DNA of 17,705 bases from Cyanobium sp. M55B138 (GCA_018400215.1 JAGYNF010000011.1:1-17705); one strand, 5' to 3'. Positions 7,257-15,010 are shown, counted from the first letter of the stretch. Numbers and translations are program-made. Notes: generated by a model not told the origin, from the letters alone.

Positions 7257-8306
7257 ATGTTCGGCCTGATCGGTCACTCCACCAGCTTCGAGGAGGCCCG
7301 CAACAAGGCCCGCTCCCTGGGCTACGACGCGTACGCCGACGGCGACCTCGACATGTGGTGTGCCGCTCCGCCCCAGCTGGTGGAGCGCGTCACCGTGACG
7401 GGATTGACGGGCCAAACCATTGAGGGTGCCTACATCGATTCGGTGTTCGTGCCCGAGATGTTGCGTCGGTTCAAAACCGCCAAGCGCAAGGTGCTGAAGG
7501 CGATGGAGTTGGCCCAGAAGACTGGGATCGACATCACCGCCCTGGGCGGATTTACCTCGATCATTTTCGAGGATATGAATTTGCTCAGGGAAGAGCGCGT
7601 CAGTGCTGTGGAGCTCAACTGGGAACGCTTCACCACCGGCAACACCCACACGGCCTGGGTGATCTGCCAGCAGGTGGAGATCAACGCCCCGCGCCTGGGC
7701 ATCGACCTGAACCGGGCCAAGGTGGCCGTGGTGGGGGCCAGTGGCGATATCGGCAGCGCCGTGTGCCGCTGGTTGCAGCGCCGCGGCGTGGCAGAGCTGT
7801 TGCTGGTGGCCCGTCGGCCCCAGCCCCTGGTGGATCTGCAGCAGAGCCTGGGCGAAGGCCGGATTCTCTCCCTCGAGGAAGCCCTGCCGGAGGCCGACAT
7901 CGTCGTCTGGGTGGCCAGCCTGCCCCAGGGTCTCCAGATCGAGACCGCCACACTGCCCAGGCCCTGCCTGATGATCGACGGTGGTTACCCCAAGAATCTC
8001 GACACCAAGGCCGCTGCCCCTGGCATCCACGTGCTGAAGGGCGGCATCGTGGAGTTCTGGCAGGACATCGGCTGGCAAATGATGGAACTGGCAGACATGG
8101 CCAAGCCCCAGCGCCAGATGTTTGCCTGCTTCGCCGAGGCGATGCTGCTCGACTTCGAGGGGATCCACACCAATTTCAGCTGGGGGCGCAACAACATCAC
8201 CCTGGCGGCCATGGACCTGATCGGTGCGGCGTCCCTGCGGCACGGCTTCCGCGCCCTCGAGCTCGATCCCGCCCCCCAGCCGGCCACCAGCCTCGCCACG
8301 GCCTGA
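7257..8306 (+). CDS. aar: long-chain acyl-[acyl-carrier-protein] reductase
   Basis: The 349-residue enzyme reduces fatty acyl-ACP with NADPH to the fatty aldehyde that ADO uses. The N-terminal acyl-binding region begins [19 protein letters not shown] Rossmann NADPH motif [12 protein letters not shown] follows at about 158-169. The active-site cysteine region [17 protein letters not shown] gives Cys291, equivalent to the thioester-forming Cys294 of the S. elongatus enzyme. The C-terminal [11 protein letters not shown] is typical. Length is slightly above the usual ~340 because of an Ala/Pro tail ([12 protein letters not shown]). It forms a complex and functional pair with the upstream ado, and accA follows after 60 bases. 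No ribosome binding site is obvious, which is common in cyanobacteria. Confidence 0.97.
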   Translation: MFGLIGHSTSFEEARNKARSLGYDAYADGDLDMWCAAPPQLVERVTVTGLTGQTIEGAYIDSVFVPEMLRRFKTAKRKVLKAMELAQKTGIDITALGGFTSIIFEDMNLLREERVSAVELNWERFTTGNTHTAWVICQQVEINAPRLGIDLNRAKVAVVGASGDIGSAVCRWLQRRGVAELLLVARRPQPLVDLQQSLGEGRILSLEEALPEADIVVWVASLPQGLQIETATLPRPCLMIDGGYPKNLDTKAAAPGIHVLKGGIVEFWQDIGWQMMELADMAKPQRQMFACFAEAMLLDFEGIHTNFSWGRNNITLAAMDLIGAASLRHGFRALELDPAPQPATSLATA

Positions 8307-8366
8307 TCCACCTGCTCCGCCGGCCATCCACCGGCCCCCCTGTCCCCTTCTTCCCCCCTCCACGCC

Positions 8367-9356
8367 ATGGCCCGACGCGCCCTGCTGGACTTTGAAAAGC
8401 CCCTGGTCGAGCTGGAGGAGCAGATCGAACAGATCCGCCAACTGGCCCGCGATTCGGAGGTGGATGTGAGCCAGCAGCTGCTGCAGCTGGAGACCCTGGC
8501 CACCCGGCGGCGGCGCGAGATCTTTGCGGCCCTCACCCCGGCCCAGAAGATCCAGGTGGCCCGCCATCCCCAACGGCCCAGCACCCTCGATTACATCCAG
8601 GTGATCTGTGATGACTTCATCGAGCTGCACGGTGACCGGCGCGGTTCAGACGATCAGGCCCTAGTGGGCGGGGTGGGACGCATCGGCGATCGGCCCGTGA
8701 TGCTGATCGGCCACCAGAAAGGACGGGACACCAAGGAAAATGTGGCCCGCAACTTCGGCATGGCCTCGCCCGGTGGCTACCGCAAGGCCATGCGACTGAT
8801 GGACCATGCCGATCGCTTCCGCCTGCCAATCCTCAGCTTTATCGACACCCCGGGGGCCTACGCCGGGGTGTTGGCCGAGGAGCAGGGCCAGGGCGAGGCC
8901 ATCGCCGTGAACCTGCGGGAGATGTTTCGCCTGCGGGTACCGATCGTGGCCACCGTGATCGGCGAGGGGGGCTCGGGAGGAGCCCTGGGCATTGGTGTGG
9001 CCGATCGGCTGCTGATGTTTGAGCACAGCGTTTACACCGTGGCCAGCCCCGAAGCCTGCGCCTCGATCCTCTGGCGGGATGCGGCCAAGGCCCCGGCGGC
9101 CGCCGAGGCCCTGAAGATCACGGCGGCCGACCTGCTCCAACTCGGAATTGTCGATCAGGTGCTCCCCGAACCCTCAGGCGGCAACCACTGGGCCCCCCTG
9201 CAGGCCGCAGAAACGCTCAAAGCTGCCCTGATCGAACAACTCGACAGCCTGGGGCCGATCAGTGGCGACGTTCTCTGCGAGATGCGCTACCAAAAGTTCC
9301 GCAGCATGGGTCGCTTCCTTGAGGGGGCGGCCCCAGAAACGATTCCAAGCCCTTAA
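8367..9356 (+). CDS. accA: acetyl-CoA carboxylase carboxyltransferase subunit alpha
   Basis: The 329-residue protein is a full-length AccA. It has the N-terminal helical pair ([19 protein letters not shown]), the [17 protein letters not shown] segment at about 86-102, [18 protein letters not shown] at 115-132, DTPGAYAG at 160-167 and the oxyanion-hole glycines [12 protein letters not shown] at 199-210. With AccD it transfers CO2 from carboxy-biotin-BCCP to acetyl-CoA, giving malonyl-CoA, the committed step of fatty acid synthesis. Directly downstream of ado-aar on the same strand, it places supply of acyl chains beside their conversion to hydrocarbons. The 60-base gap upstream is C/T-rich with no recognisable promoter. 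No anomalies. Confidence 0.97.
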   Translation: MARRALLDFEKPLVELEEQIEQIRQLARDSEVDVSQQLLQLETLATRRRREIFAALTPAQKIQVARHPQRPSTLDYIQVICDDFIELHGDRRGSDDQALVGGVGRIGDRPVMLIGHQKGRDTKENVARNFGMASPGGYRKAMRLMDHADRFRLPILSFIDTPGAYAGVLAEEQGQGEAIAVNLREMFRLRVPIVATVIGEGGSGGALGIGVADRLLMFEHSVYTVASPEACASILWRDAAKAPAAAEALKITAADLLQLGIVDQVLPEPSGGNHWAPLQAAETLKAALIEQLDSLGPISGDVLCEMRYQKFRSMGRFLEGAAPETIPSP

Positions 9357-9409
9357 GGTTTGCGTTGGGATCATCCCTTTGCGGATGCTGACCCAGTCGT
9401 TTTCCCCCC

Positions 9410-10126
9410 TTGCGCTTGCCTTCCGTACTGATCACGGGCGCCTCCCGCGGCATCGGTGCTGCCACCGCCCACCGCTTTGCTGCAGCGGGCTACACCCTGC
9501 AACTGCTGGCCCGGCCCTCCGACGCCTTTGAGGCCCTCATGGGCGATCTCCGCTCCCTGGGCCATCAGCCCCAGCAGCAGACCGTCGATCTCGGCGATCC
9601 CCAGGCCATCGCCCCTGCCCTTGAGGCCCTGCATGCCCGCTGCGGTTGCCCCGATGTGGTGATCAACAACGCGGGCATGGCCTACACCGGCGGCCTGGCG
9701 GAGATGGCCCTACAGCACTGGCAAGCGTTGCTTCAGCTCAACCTCACCGCCGTCTTTCAGGTGTGCCAGGCCCTGCTGCCGCACCTGCGACGCCAGGGAG
9801 GAGGCCACATCATCAACGTGAGCAGCCACGCCGCCCACCAGGCCTTCCCCGACTGGGGCGCCTACTGCGTCAGCAAGGCCGGCCTGGTGTCCCTGGGGCG
9901 CTGCCTGGCGGCGGAAGAGCGCTGCCATGGGATCCGCGTCAGCACCCTCACCCTGGGGGCGGTCAATACACCCCTCTGGGATAGCGAGACAGTCGACAGT
10001 TCCTTTGATCGGCGTGCCATGCTTGATCCTGGGCGGGCCGCGGAAGCCTTGCTGTACCTCGCCCAACAGCCCGCCACCCAGGTGGTGGAAGATCTCACCC
10101 TCATGCCCGCCGCTGGCGCGCTCTGA
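9410..10126 (+). CDS. short-chain dehydrogenase/reductase (classical SDR)
   Basis: The 238-residue protein is a classical NAD(P)-dependent SDR: cofactor motif TGASRGIG at 9-16, NNAG at 86-89, catalytic Ser139 (INVSSHA), and Tyr152/Lys156 (AYCVSKAG), the canonical triad spacing. No membrane segments. Substrate is not known; similarity to 3-ketoacyl-ACP reductase-like SDRs is general. The start is inferred as TTG at 9410 (LRLPSVLITGASRG) because no ATG or GTG lies between the preceding stop and the cofactor motif in this frame, and the cofactor motif must be near the N-terminus. A second TTG lies two codons later. It lies 53 bases after accA and 8 bases before folE on the same strand, so co-transcription with folE is likely. 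Confidence 0.85.
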   Translation: MRLPSVLITGASRGIGAATAHRFAAAGYTLQLLARPSDAFEALMGDLRSLGHQPQQQTVDLGDPQAIAPALEALHARCGCPDVVINNAGMAYTGGLAEMALQHWQALLQLNLTAVFQVCQALLPHLRRQGGGHIINVSSHAAHQAFPDWGAYCVSKAGLVSLGRCLAAEERCHGIRVSTLTLGAVNTPLWDSETVDSSFDRRAMLDPGRAAEALLYLAQQPATQVVEDLTLMPAAGAL

Positions 10127-10134
10127 GCATTCCT

Positions 10135-10905
10135 ATGACCTCCACCCTGCCTTCCAGCTTCAGCGCTGCCACTGATTCGCCCACGGTTGTGCCGGAAACG
10201 GTTGTGCCGGAATCGGCCCCCCTGCCGGTCAGTTTGCGGATCCGCCAGCGACTCGATGCCGCCGGAGTTCCCTATCTGGCCAACGACAACATCGCCGAGC
10301 AGCTGCGCGATGGCGAGATGGATCAGTTGGAAATCGAAGTGGCCGGTAAGGTTCGCGAGCTGCTCCGCAGCCTTGTGATCGACATCGACAACGATCACAA
10401 CACCGAGGAGACCGCCGAACGGGTGGCCCGGATGTACCTCCACGAGGTGTTCAAGGGTCGTTACCACCACCAGCCGAAGATCGCCAGCTTCCCCAACGTC
10501 AAGAAGTTGGATGAGATCTACACGGTGGGGCCCATCTCGATTCGCTCAGCCTGCTCCCACCACCTGGTGCCGATCCTCGGCAATTGCTGGATTGGGATCA
10601 AGCCCGGTGAACGGGTGATTGGCCTGTCGAAGTTTTCGCGGGTGGCCGACTGGGTGTTCTCCAGGCCCCACATCCAGGAAGAGGCGGTGATGATCCTCGC
10701 CGATGAGATTGAGCGGCTCTGCAAGCCCCAGGGGCTGGCGATCCTGGTCAAGGCCCAGCACTACTGCATGAAGTGGCGGGGCGTCAAAGAGCCCCAAACC
10801 AGCATGGTGAATTCGGTGGTGCGGGGTGATTTCCGGCATGACCCCAGCCTCAAGGCCGAGTTCTTTGAACTGGTGAAGCAGCAGGAATCCATGCTGGGCA
10901 CCTGA
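10135..10905 (+). CDS. folE: GTP cyclohydrolase I
   Basis: The 256-residue protein converts GTP to 7,8-dihydroneopterin triphosphate, first step of folate/pterin synthesis. The conserved core is clear: IDNDHNTEETAERVARMYLH, the zinc/catalytic region SACSHHLVPILG with Cys140, His142 and His143, GLSKFSRVADW, and AQHYCMKWRGVKEP with His209 and Cys211. Two oddities: the usual CEHH motif reads CSHH, and the first ~35 residues are a low-complexity extension containing VVPETVVPES, encoded by a perfect 15-bp tandem duplication (10183-10212). Family identity is secure. Whether it is the main housekeeping FolE or a divergent second copy cannot be told here. The gene starts 8 bases after the SDR stop and converges with a small secreted-protein gene. 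Confidence 0.92.
   Translation: MTSTLPSSFSAATDSPTVVPETVVPESAPLPVSLRIRQRLDAAGVPYLANDNIAEQLRDGEMDQLEIEVAGKVRELLRSLVIDIDNDHNTEETAERVARMYLHEVFKGRYHHQPKIASFPNVKKLDEIYTVGPISIRSACSHHLVPILGNCWIGIKPGERVIGLSKFSRVADWVFSRPHIQEEAVMILADEIERLCKPQGLAILVKAQHYCMKWRGVKEPQTSMVNSVVRGDFRHDPSLKAEFFELVKQQESMLGT
10183..10212 (+). repeat. 15-bp perfect tandem duplication in the folE 5' end
   Basis: The unit ACGGTTGTGCCGGAA occurs twice without a gap (10183-10197 and 10198-10212). Being 15 bases it keeps the frame and doubles the peptide VVPE(T/S). Confidence 0.95.
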
Positions 10906-10924
10906 ACCCCCAGCCTCAGGGGGT
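10906..10924. terminator. hairpin between convergent folE and secreted-protein gene
   Basis: ACCCCC (10906-10911) pairs perfectly with GGGGGT (10919-10924) around a 7-base loop, directly after the folE stop. It overlaps the last codons of the convergent gene, so it could serve both strands. No T-run, so Rho-independent termination is uncertain. Confidence 0.4.
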
Positions 10925-11422
10925 CGCCAACACCGGCCCCACCGGAGGGGTGGCCTGGCGCCGTACCGCGCCGTCACCGCTCTCCACCACCACCAGCATC
11001 ACGCTGCTGTCCACATCCTCCGCTCCGAGCAGGTAGGTGGGTCCTTGGGCGGCCTCCAGCCACACCCAGTGGCTGCCACCCGGTGCGAGCCGATACCAGT
11101 GGAAGGCCGAGGCGGGCAAGCTGGTGAGTGGCTCGGCCCCGAGGCTGGCGCGCAACAGGGCCCCTTGTTGGGCCTCTCCGGCCAGCACCAGGGTCTGCAG
11201 TTGATCAATCTGCTGTTGCACCCCATCCTCCTGGTTGAGGGTGGCCGCAATCTCGGCGCGGAGGGCCCGGATCTGGGCCTGGGGATCAGCACTCACCCCC
11301 GGCACACAGGAGAGCTGGCCCCCCACCAGGGAGCAGCCCACCAGATCCTGGCTGCGAGCCAGAGGGGTGAAGCTGGCCAGGCCCACGCCAACCAGGAGGG
11401 CCAACAGGCGGGAGAGAGCCAT
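10916..11422 (-). CDS. small secreted/periplasmic protein, unknown function
   Basis: With the ATG at 11422 the protein has 168 residues. It begins with a good Sec signal peptide: MALSRLLALLVGVGLASF then TPLARS, with probable cleavage near ARS-Q (about residue 25). The mature part opens with a Cys pair (GCSLVGGQLSCVPG), a helical Gln/Ala-rich segment (AQIRALRAEIAATLNQEDG) that may form a coiled coil, and a beta-rich C-terminal half ending TPPVGPVLATP. An in-frame upstream start at 11449 would overlap the trpF stop, and the signal peptide argues for the chosen one. I do not recognise the family; similar short exported proteins are common in cyanobacteria. It follows trpF by 23 bases, so co-transcription is plausible without implying a shared role. 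Confidence 0.65.
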   Translation of the reverse strand: MALSRLLALLVGVGLASFTPLARSQDLVGCSLVGGQLSCVPGVSADPQAQIRALRAEIAATLNQEDGVQQQIDQLQTLVLAGEAQQGALLRASLGAEPLTSLPASAFHWYRLAPGGSHWVWLEAAQGPTYLLGAEDVDSSVMLVVVESGDGAVRRQATPPVGPVLATP

Positions 11423-11445
11423 GGGGATCGTGAACGGTGCTGCGA

Positions 11446-12111
11446 TCAATCCTCGCCTGCCGCCGCCGGAGCGGACTGCACCGCCGCCACCAGGGCCCGC
11501 ACCCGCTCCAGGTCCTTATCCCCCGGGGCCTGTTCCACCCCGCTGGAGGCGTCCAGTCCGGTGGGGTGGAGCCGGCGCAGCACAGCTGGGGCCCGCTCGG
11601 CCGTGATGCCCCCCGCCAACCACCAGGGCAGCGGTGGGCTCCAGTCCGCCAGCCAATCCAACGGGATCGCATGGCCCGTTCCCCCCAGCTGATTCGGCAC
11701 CCAGGCATCGAGCAGCAGGGCATCAACGGCTCCCCCATAGGCGGCGAGGCCCAACAGATCGCTGGGTTGGCGCAGCCGCACCGCCTTCCACACCCCACAG
11801 CCGAGCCGTTGCCGCAGGAACGCACAGCGCTCCGGTGTTTCGCTGCCGTGCAGCTGAATCAGCTGATGGCCCAGGCCTGGATCAAGGGCAGCAAGCTGGT
11901 CATCGCCGGGGTCGGCAACCACCAGCACGCCTTGGCAATCTGGGGCTGCCGCCCGCATGGCCGCGAACAGGGCCGGCCGTTCCGCCGCCGCCAGGTAGCG
12001 GGGTGAACCCGGAACCGCAATCACCCCCAGGGCGTCGACGCCCAGCTGGGCCACGGCTGCGGCCTGGCTGGGGCTGCGCAGGCCGCAGATCTTCAGCAAG
12101 GGTGCAGACAC
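11446..12111 (-). CDS. trpF: phosphoribosylanthranilate isomerase
   Basis: The 221-residue TIM-barrel enzyme catalyses the Amadori rearrangement of N-(5'-phosphoribosyl)anthranilate to CdRP in tryptophan synthesis. Catalytic residues are visible: Cys9 in LLKICGLR and Asp135 in ALLLDAW. The phosphate-binding loops GGTG (143-146), LAGGIT (165-170) and the late LDASSGVEQAPGDKD are also present. Start is GTG at 12111-12109, giving a normal N-terminus (SAPLLKICGL). It stands apart from other trp genes, as is usual in cyanobacteria. Divergent from the site-2 protease gene with 80 bases between starts. Confidence 0.95.
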   Translation of the reverse strand: MSAPLLKICGLRSPSQAAAVAQLGVDALGVIAVPGSPRYLAAAERPALFAAMRAAAPDCQGVLVVADPGDDQLAALDPGLGHQLIQLHGSETPERCAFLRQRLGCGVWKAVRLRQPSDLLGLAAYGGAVDALLLDAWVPNQLGGTGHAIPLDWLADWSPPLPWWLAGGITAERAPAVLRRLHPTGLDASSGVEQAPGDKDLERVRALVAAVQSAPAAAGED

Positions 12112-12191
12112 GCTTGAACGCTCACCGCAACCCCCTTTCTAAGATCGAAGATGCCAGGACCGGATTGCCGGCAGCTACGGGGGCATGGGTT
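12112..12191 (+). promoter_or_regulatory. putative promoter and 5' UTR of the site-2 protease gene
   Basis: In the 80-base divergent gap, TAAGAT (12140-12145) fits the cyanobacterial TAnnnT -10 consensus. TTGAAC (12114-12119) resembles a -35 box but is 20 bases away, longer than usual. A transcript starting near 12152 would have a leader of about 40 bases before the GTG at 12192. Confidence 0.3.
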
Positions 12192-13478
12192 GTGGGTGAG
12201 GGCTGGCAGCTGATCAAGATCCGCGGCATCCCGCTGCGCATTCATCCCAGTTGGTTCTTGATCCTGATGGTGGCCACCGTGGCCTTCCAGCAGCACTTCC
12301 GCCTCAACCTGGCCAGTTCAGCCTCGGGGGATCCGGCGGCTGTGGTGTTGTGGGCCCTGGGCCTGGTCACGGCCGTGCTGTTGTTTGTCTCGGTGCTGCT
12401 GCACGAGCTGGGCCATTCCCTGGTGGCCCTGAGCCAGGGCGTGCAGGTGAAGAGCATCACCCTCTTCCTGCTGGGGGGAGTGGCCAGCGTGGAGCGGGAG
12501 TGCAGCACGGCGATCGGTGCGTTGTTGGTGGCCGCTGCTGGCCCGGCGGTGAGCCTGGTGCTGGGCGTCAGTTTGCTGGCATCCGGCCATGCCGCTGCCC
12601 ATGTGGCCCCCTGGCTGGGGGTGATGGTCACCGAACTGGGCAGCCTCAACCTGGTGCTGGCCCTGTTCAACCTGCTGCCCGGGCTTCCCCTCGATGGCGG
12701 TTTGATCGTGAAGGCCCTGGTGTGGCAGGTGAGCGGCAGCCAGCGCCGCGGGGTGGAGGTGGCCAATGCCTGCGGCAGGTTGCTGGCGTTCTTCGCGATC
12801 GGCCTGGGCGTGCTGCTGCTGCTGCGCGGCGCGGGCCTCGGTGGCGCCTGGCTGGTGCTGCTGGGTTGGTTTGGCCTGGGGGCCGTGCGCAATCAGCAGC
12901 AGCTGCTGCAGCTCCAGAGCGCCCTCACCAGCGTGACGGTGAAGGATGCCGCCGGACGCCGCTTCCGCGTGCTCGATTCGGGTGCCCGGCTGCGCGAACT
13001 CAGCCAACTGCGGCTGGCGGAACCCAGTCCAACCGGGGCGGCCGACTGGCTGCTGGTGTGTGACCGGGGGCGCTGGCAGGGGGTGATCGACGACAGCACC
13101 CTGCAGGAACTGCCGGTGCAGCGCTGGGACAGCGACCGGGTCGGTGACCACCTCCAGCCCCTCAGCAGCCTGCCCTGCATCGATGGCGATGCTCCGCTCT
13201 GGCAGGCCGTGCAGCAGCTCGAGCAGAGCAACAGCTCCAGGCTGCTGGTGCTCAGCCCAGCGGGGCTGCCCAGCGGCACCCTCGAACCCCCGGAGCTGGG
13301 TGAGGCCGTGCTGGCCCGGCTGGGGGTGAAATTGCCCGATGCCCTGATGCAGGCAGCCCGGCGCCACAACACCTATCCGCTGGGGCTGGCGCTGCCCCAG
13401 GTGGTGCGGGGCATGCTGGCCTCCGGGGAGTTGCCGCCAACGGAGTTGCCGCCAACCGTGCCCCCCGGCCAGCGGTAG
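12192..13478 (+). CDS. site-2 protease family (M50B) membrane metalloprotease with CBS-like domain
   Basis: From GTG at 12192 the protein has 428 residues. The HPSWF segment (about 19-23) leads into multiple membrane helices. The zinc motif HELGH lies at 71-75 inside a helix (LLHELGHSLVALSQG), with the third ligand in FNLLPGLPLDGG (159-170). Residues from about 240 on are soluble and look like a pair of CBS repeats, an arrangement typical of Rv2625c/sll0862-type S2P homologues. It would cleave membrane-anchored substrates within the bilayer; the substrate is unknown. GTG 12192 was chosen because the frame has no ATG nearby and GEGWQLIKIRGIPL is the usual family N-terminus; the frame stays open far upstream as antisense noise over trpF. 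The 3' end overlaps the convergent lipoate-ligase-like gene by 106 bases. Confidence 0.85.
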   Translation: MGEGWQLIKIRGIPLRIHPSWFLILMVATVAFQQHFRLNLASSASGDPAAVVLWALGLVTAVLLFVSVLLHELGHSLVALSQGVQVKSITLFLLGGVASVERECSTAIGALLVAAAGPAVSLVLGVSLLASGHAAAHVAPWLGVMVTELGSLNLVLALFNLLPGLPLDGGLIVKALVWQVSGSQRRGVEVANACGRLLAFFAIGLGVLLLLRGAGLGGAWLVLLGWFGLGAVRNQQQLLQLQSALTSVTVKDAAGRRFRVLDSGARLRELSQLRLAEPSPTGAADWLLVCDRGRWQGVIDDSTLQELPVQRWDSDRVGDHLQPLSSLPCIDGDAPLWQAVQQLEQSNSSRLLVLSPAGLPSGTLEPPELGEAVLARLGVKLPDALMQAARRHNTYPLGLALPQVVRGMLASGELPPTELPPTVPPGQR

Positions 13479-14218
13479 CTGGCCAGGCGTTGGGCCAGCG
13501 GGGCCAGTTCGGCGGCCCGCAGGGGTGCGCAGATCGCCACTGGCAAGGGCAGATGCGCGGCCGCCGCCTTCAGCAGCAGCGATTCCAGGGCCAGGTCCGA
13601 GGCCGGCAGGGGGGGCAGATCGGGTGCCGCGGCGTCGAACAGCTGCTGCCACAGCTGCCGATCCGGTGCCAGCTGGATGGAGCCGTGTTGCAGCAGCCGT
13701 CCTGCCCGCCACAGCTGGGCACTGCCGATCCGCTTGGCGCCATGGGCGTGCACCAGGTCGGCGGCCGTGCTGCTGGCAAAACAATCGGGCGAGGCCTGGG
13801 TCGCCGCTGCGGTACCGAAATGGAGGGGCTGACCCAACTGCTCAAAGGCGGCCTGCAACCAGCGACACGCCTGGGCGTAGGCCTGCCGTCGCCCCCTGGG
13901 CGGATCGGGCCAGACCAGGGCGTAGCTGAGGTCGCCACCGTGCAGCACGGCCTGGCCACCGCTGGGGCGGCGCACCAGGTCGAGGTGACCGGCCTCGGCC
14001 AGGCTCAGCCAATGGGGCGGCAGGCTGCGTTGATGCCAGCCCACGGACAGGGTGGGGCGCTGCCAGCGATAGAGCCGCAGGGCCGGCTGCCCCTGCTCCA
14101 GCATCCAGTGGTCGATGGCCATCTGCCAGGGACCAACCAGGCGGCAGCTGGGCAGCAGATGGGTGGCGGCGGGCCGGATGGGTGGGGCCTCAGCCAAGCG
14201 GGTCCCAGAAGGCGGCAT
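13373..14218 (-). CDS. lipoate/octanoate-protein ligase family (LplA-like) protein
   Basis: The 281-residue protein has the biotin/lipoate ligase (BPL/LPL) fold: LRLYRWQRPTLSVGWHQ at 47-63, the substrate-binding motif RRPSGGQAVLHGGDLSYALV at 83-102, and AKRIGSAQLWRAGRLLQHGS at 161-180 with Lys162 as the expected acyl/adenylate-binding lysine. It would attach lipoyl or octanoyl groups to E2 or GcvH proteins; exact substrate is inferred from family. The start at 14218 overlaps the crr6 stop by 29 bases. The last ~30 residues (GGTVGGNSVGGNS onward) look unnatural and are antisense to the protease gene's 3' end. The natural C-terminus is probably near SYRW at residues 247-250. Confidence 0.82.
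   Translation of the reverse strand: MPPSGTRLAEAPPIRPAATHLLPSCRLVGPWQMAIDHWMLEQGQPALRLYRWQRPTLSVGWHQRSLPPHWLSLAEAGHLDLVRRPSGGQAVLHGGDLSYALVWPDPPRGRRQAYAQACRWLQAAFEQLGQPLHFGTAAATQASPDCFASSTAADLVHAHGAKRIGSAQLWRAGRLLQHGSIQLAPDRQLWQQLFDAAAPDLPPLPASDLALESLLLKAAAAHLPLPVAICAPLRAAELAPLAQRLASYRWPGGTVGGNSVGGNSPEASMPRTTWGSASPSG
13427..13456. repeat. 15-bp perfect tandem duplication in the overlapping gene ends
   Basis: GGAGTTGCCGCCAAC occurs twice in tandem (13427-13441, 13442-13456). It codes for ELPPT repeats in the protease tail on the plus strand and for VGGNS repeats in the ligase-like tail on the minus strand. Confidence 0.95.
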
Positions 14219-14675
14219 CGAGCTCCAGGCCCAGCACGGCCGCCATCTGGGCCAGGCCCTGGCGGCAGTTGAGCCCCTGCCCCCGGGACCAGTCGTCGAG
14301 CAGGAACAGGCGATGGGTGAGCCAGAGCTCCAGGGATTCCGGAGCAAAGCGCAGACCCTCCGTGCGGTTGAAGCTATGGGGGAGCAGCATCGCCACATGG
14401 CGGCTGAGCTGGCCGGAGCTGCGCTCCAGCACCAGTGGCAACCAGGGATAGCGGGCATCGGCCCGCAGGCTCCAGAGACGAACCTCGGGGACCTCCGACA
14501 GTTCGCGCGGGTCCTCCGGGTCTCGGGGCCAGTGATAGACGAACTCCAGCTGGGACCCGATCCGCAGCAGGGCGGCGACATCGAGCTCCGCCCAGCCCTT
14601 CAACGGAGCCAGATCCAGGGCGCGGATGGCGGCGGCCGAAATCTGGAGGGGCTCCGGCGGCGGGGCGGGGGGCAT
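14190..14675 (-). CDS. CRR6-family NdhI maturation factor
   Basis: With ATG at 14675 the protein has 161 residues. Its body matches the CRR6 (DUF1817) family: ALDLAPLKGWAELDVAALLR, FVYHWPRDPEDPRELSEVPE, VRLWSLRADARYPWLPLVLE and LFLLDDWSRGQGLNCRQGLA. In plants and cyanobacteria CRR6 assists assembly of NdhI, an iron-sulfur subunit of the photosynthetic NDH-1 complex that drives cyclic electron flow. The frame is open to 14762, but a start there would run back over the psaM start on the other strand, and the PPAPPPEP opening after 14675 is typical. The downstream ligase-like gene overlaps its end by 29 bases, so the two probably form an operon. Confidence 0.82.
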   Translation of the reverse strand: MPPAPPPEPLQISAAAIRALDLAPLKGWAELDVAALLRIGSQLEFVYHWPRDPEDPRELSEVPEVRLWSLRADARYPWLPLVLERSSGQLSRHVAMLLPHSFNRTEGLRFAPESLELWLTHRLFLLDDWSRGQGLNCRQGLAQMAAVLGLELDAAFWDPLG

Positions 14676-14760
14676 CAAGAGCTGTGACAGCGATGGCCTC
14701 GGTTCTGGACCGTAGCCAACCCAGGCCGAAGAATAGAGCCCGTTGTCTCCTTCCCCAACC
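14676..14760. promoter_or_regulatory. divergent promoter region, crr6 versus psaM
   Basis: This 85-base gap must hold both promoters. On the minus strand TATTCT (14735-14730) is a TAnnnT -10 candidate for crr6, about 55 bases upstream of its ATG. No convincing psaM element or Shine-Dalgarno sequence was found on the plus strand. Confidence 0.3.
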
Positions 14761-14865
14761 ATGGTTTCGACCCTCAGCCTGACCCAGGTGCTGATTGCCC
14801 TGGTGGTGGCCGCCCACGCCGGTGTGCTCGCCGTGCGTCTCTGCTTCAGTCTCTACAAGGCCTGA
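14761..14865 (+). CDS. psaM: photosystem I reaction center subunit XII (PsaM)
   Basis: A 34-codon gene encodes a single transmembrane helix. It reads MVSTLSLTQVLIALVVAAHA, then GVLAVRLCFSLYKA. The T(D/L)TQ-start, the hydrophobic helix and the ending LAVRL..(E/S)LYK match PsaM, which in other cyanobacteria has 30-35 residues and ends LAFRLSTELYK. PsaM is a small PSI subunit at the trimer-side periphery that helps stabilise trimers. The gene has its own hairpins downstream, and the neighbour order psaM - small membrane protein - por fits what I recall of picocyanobacteria. Confidence 0.8.
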   Translation: MVSTLSLTQVLIALVVAAHAGVLAVRLCFSLYKA

Positions 14866-14913
14866 GGGGCCTGCGGCCCTTGGCAGCGTGGCGATTTCCC
14901 GCTAGAAGCGGGA
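14865..14913 (+). terminator. two consecutive hairpins after psaM
   Basis: GGGCC (14867-14871) and GGCCC (14875-14879) form a tight hairpin just after the psaM stop. A second perfect hairpin, TCCCGC (14897-14902) and GCGGGA (14908-14913), follows. Neither has a T-run; they may protect the short, abundant psaM mRNA or reduce read-through. Confidence 0.4.
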
Positions 14914-15010
14914 CACTTCCCCAGCTCCAGGCGCCTTGAGGCCCACATCCCGGCCCATCTCAAAGCAGCCACCCACTCAGCCGTCACCGGTGCCCCGTCG
15001 GGCCACCCTG

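Noticed and set aside
7236..8630. Long open frame (464 codons) on the minus strand
   Set aside because: It is antisense to aar and accA, both unmistakable; composition is Gly/Gln/His-rich noise.
11634..12191. Upstream extension of the site-2 protease frame
   Set aside because: It lies antisense to trpF, shows no domain, and the family N-terminus fits the GTG at 12192.
12318..13784. Long open frame (488 codons) on the minus strand
   Set aside because: It is antisense to the site-2 protease, Gln/His-rich with no motif, and conflicts with the real ligase-like gene.
14676..14762. Longer CRR6 protein beginning at 14762
   Set aside because: The added 29 residues are not family-like and the start would overlap the psaM start codon on the other strand.
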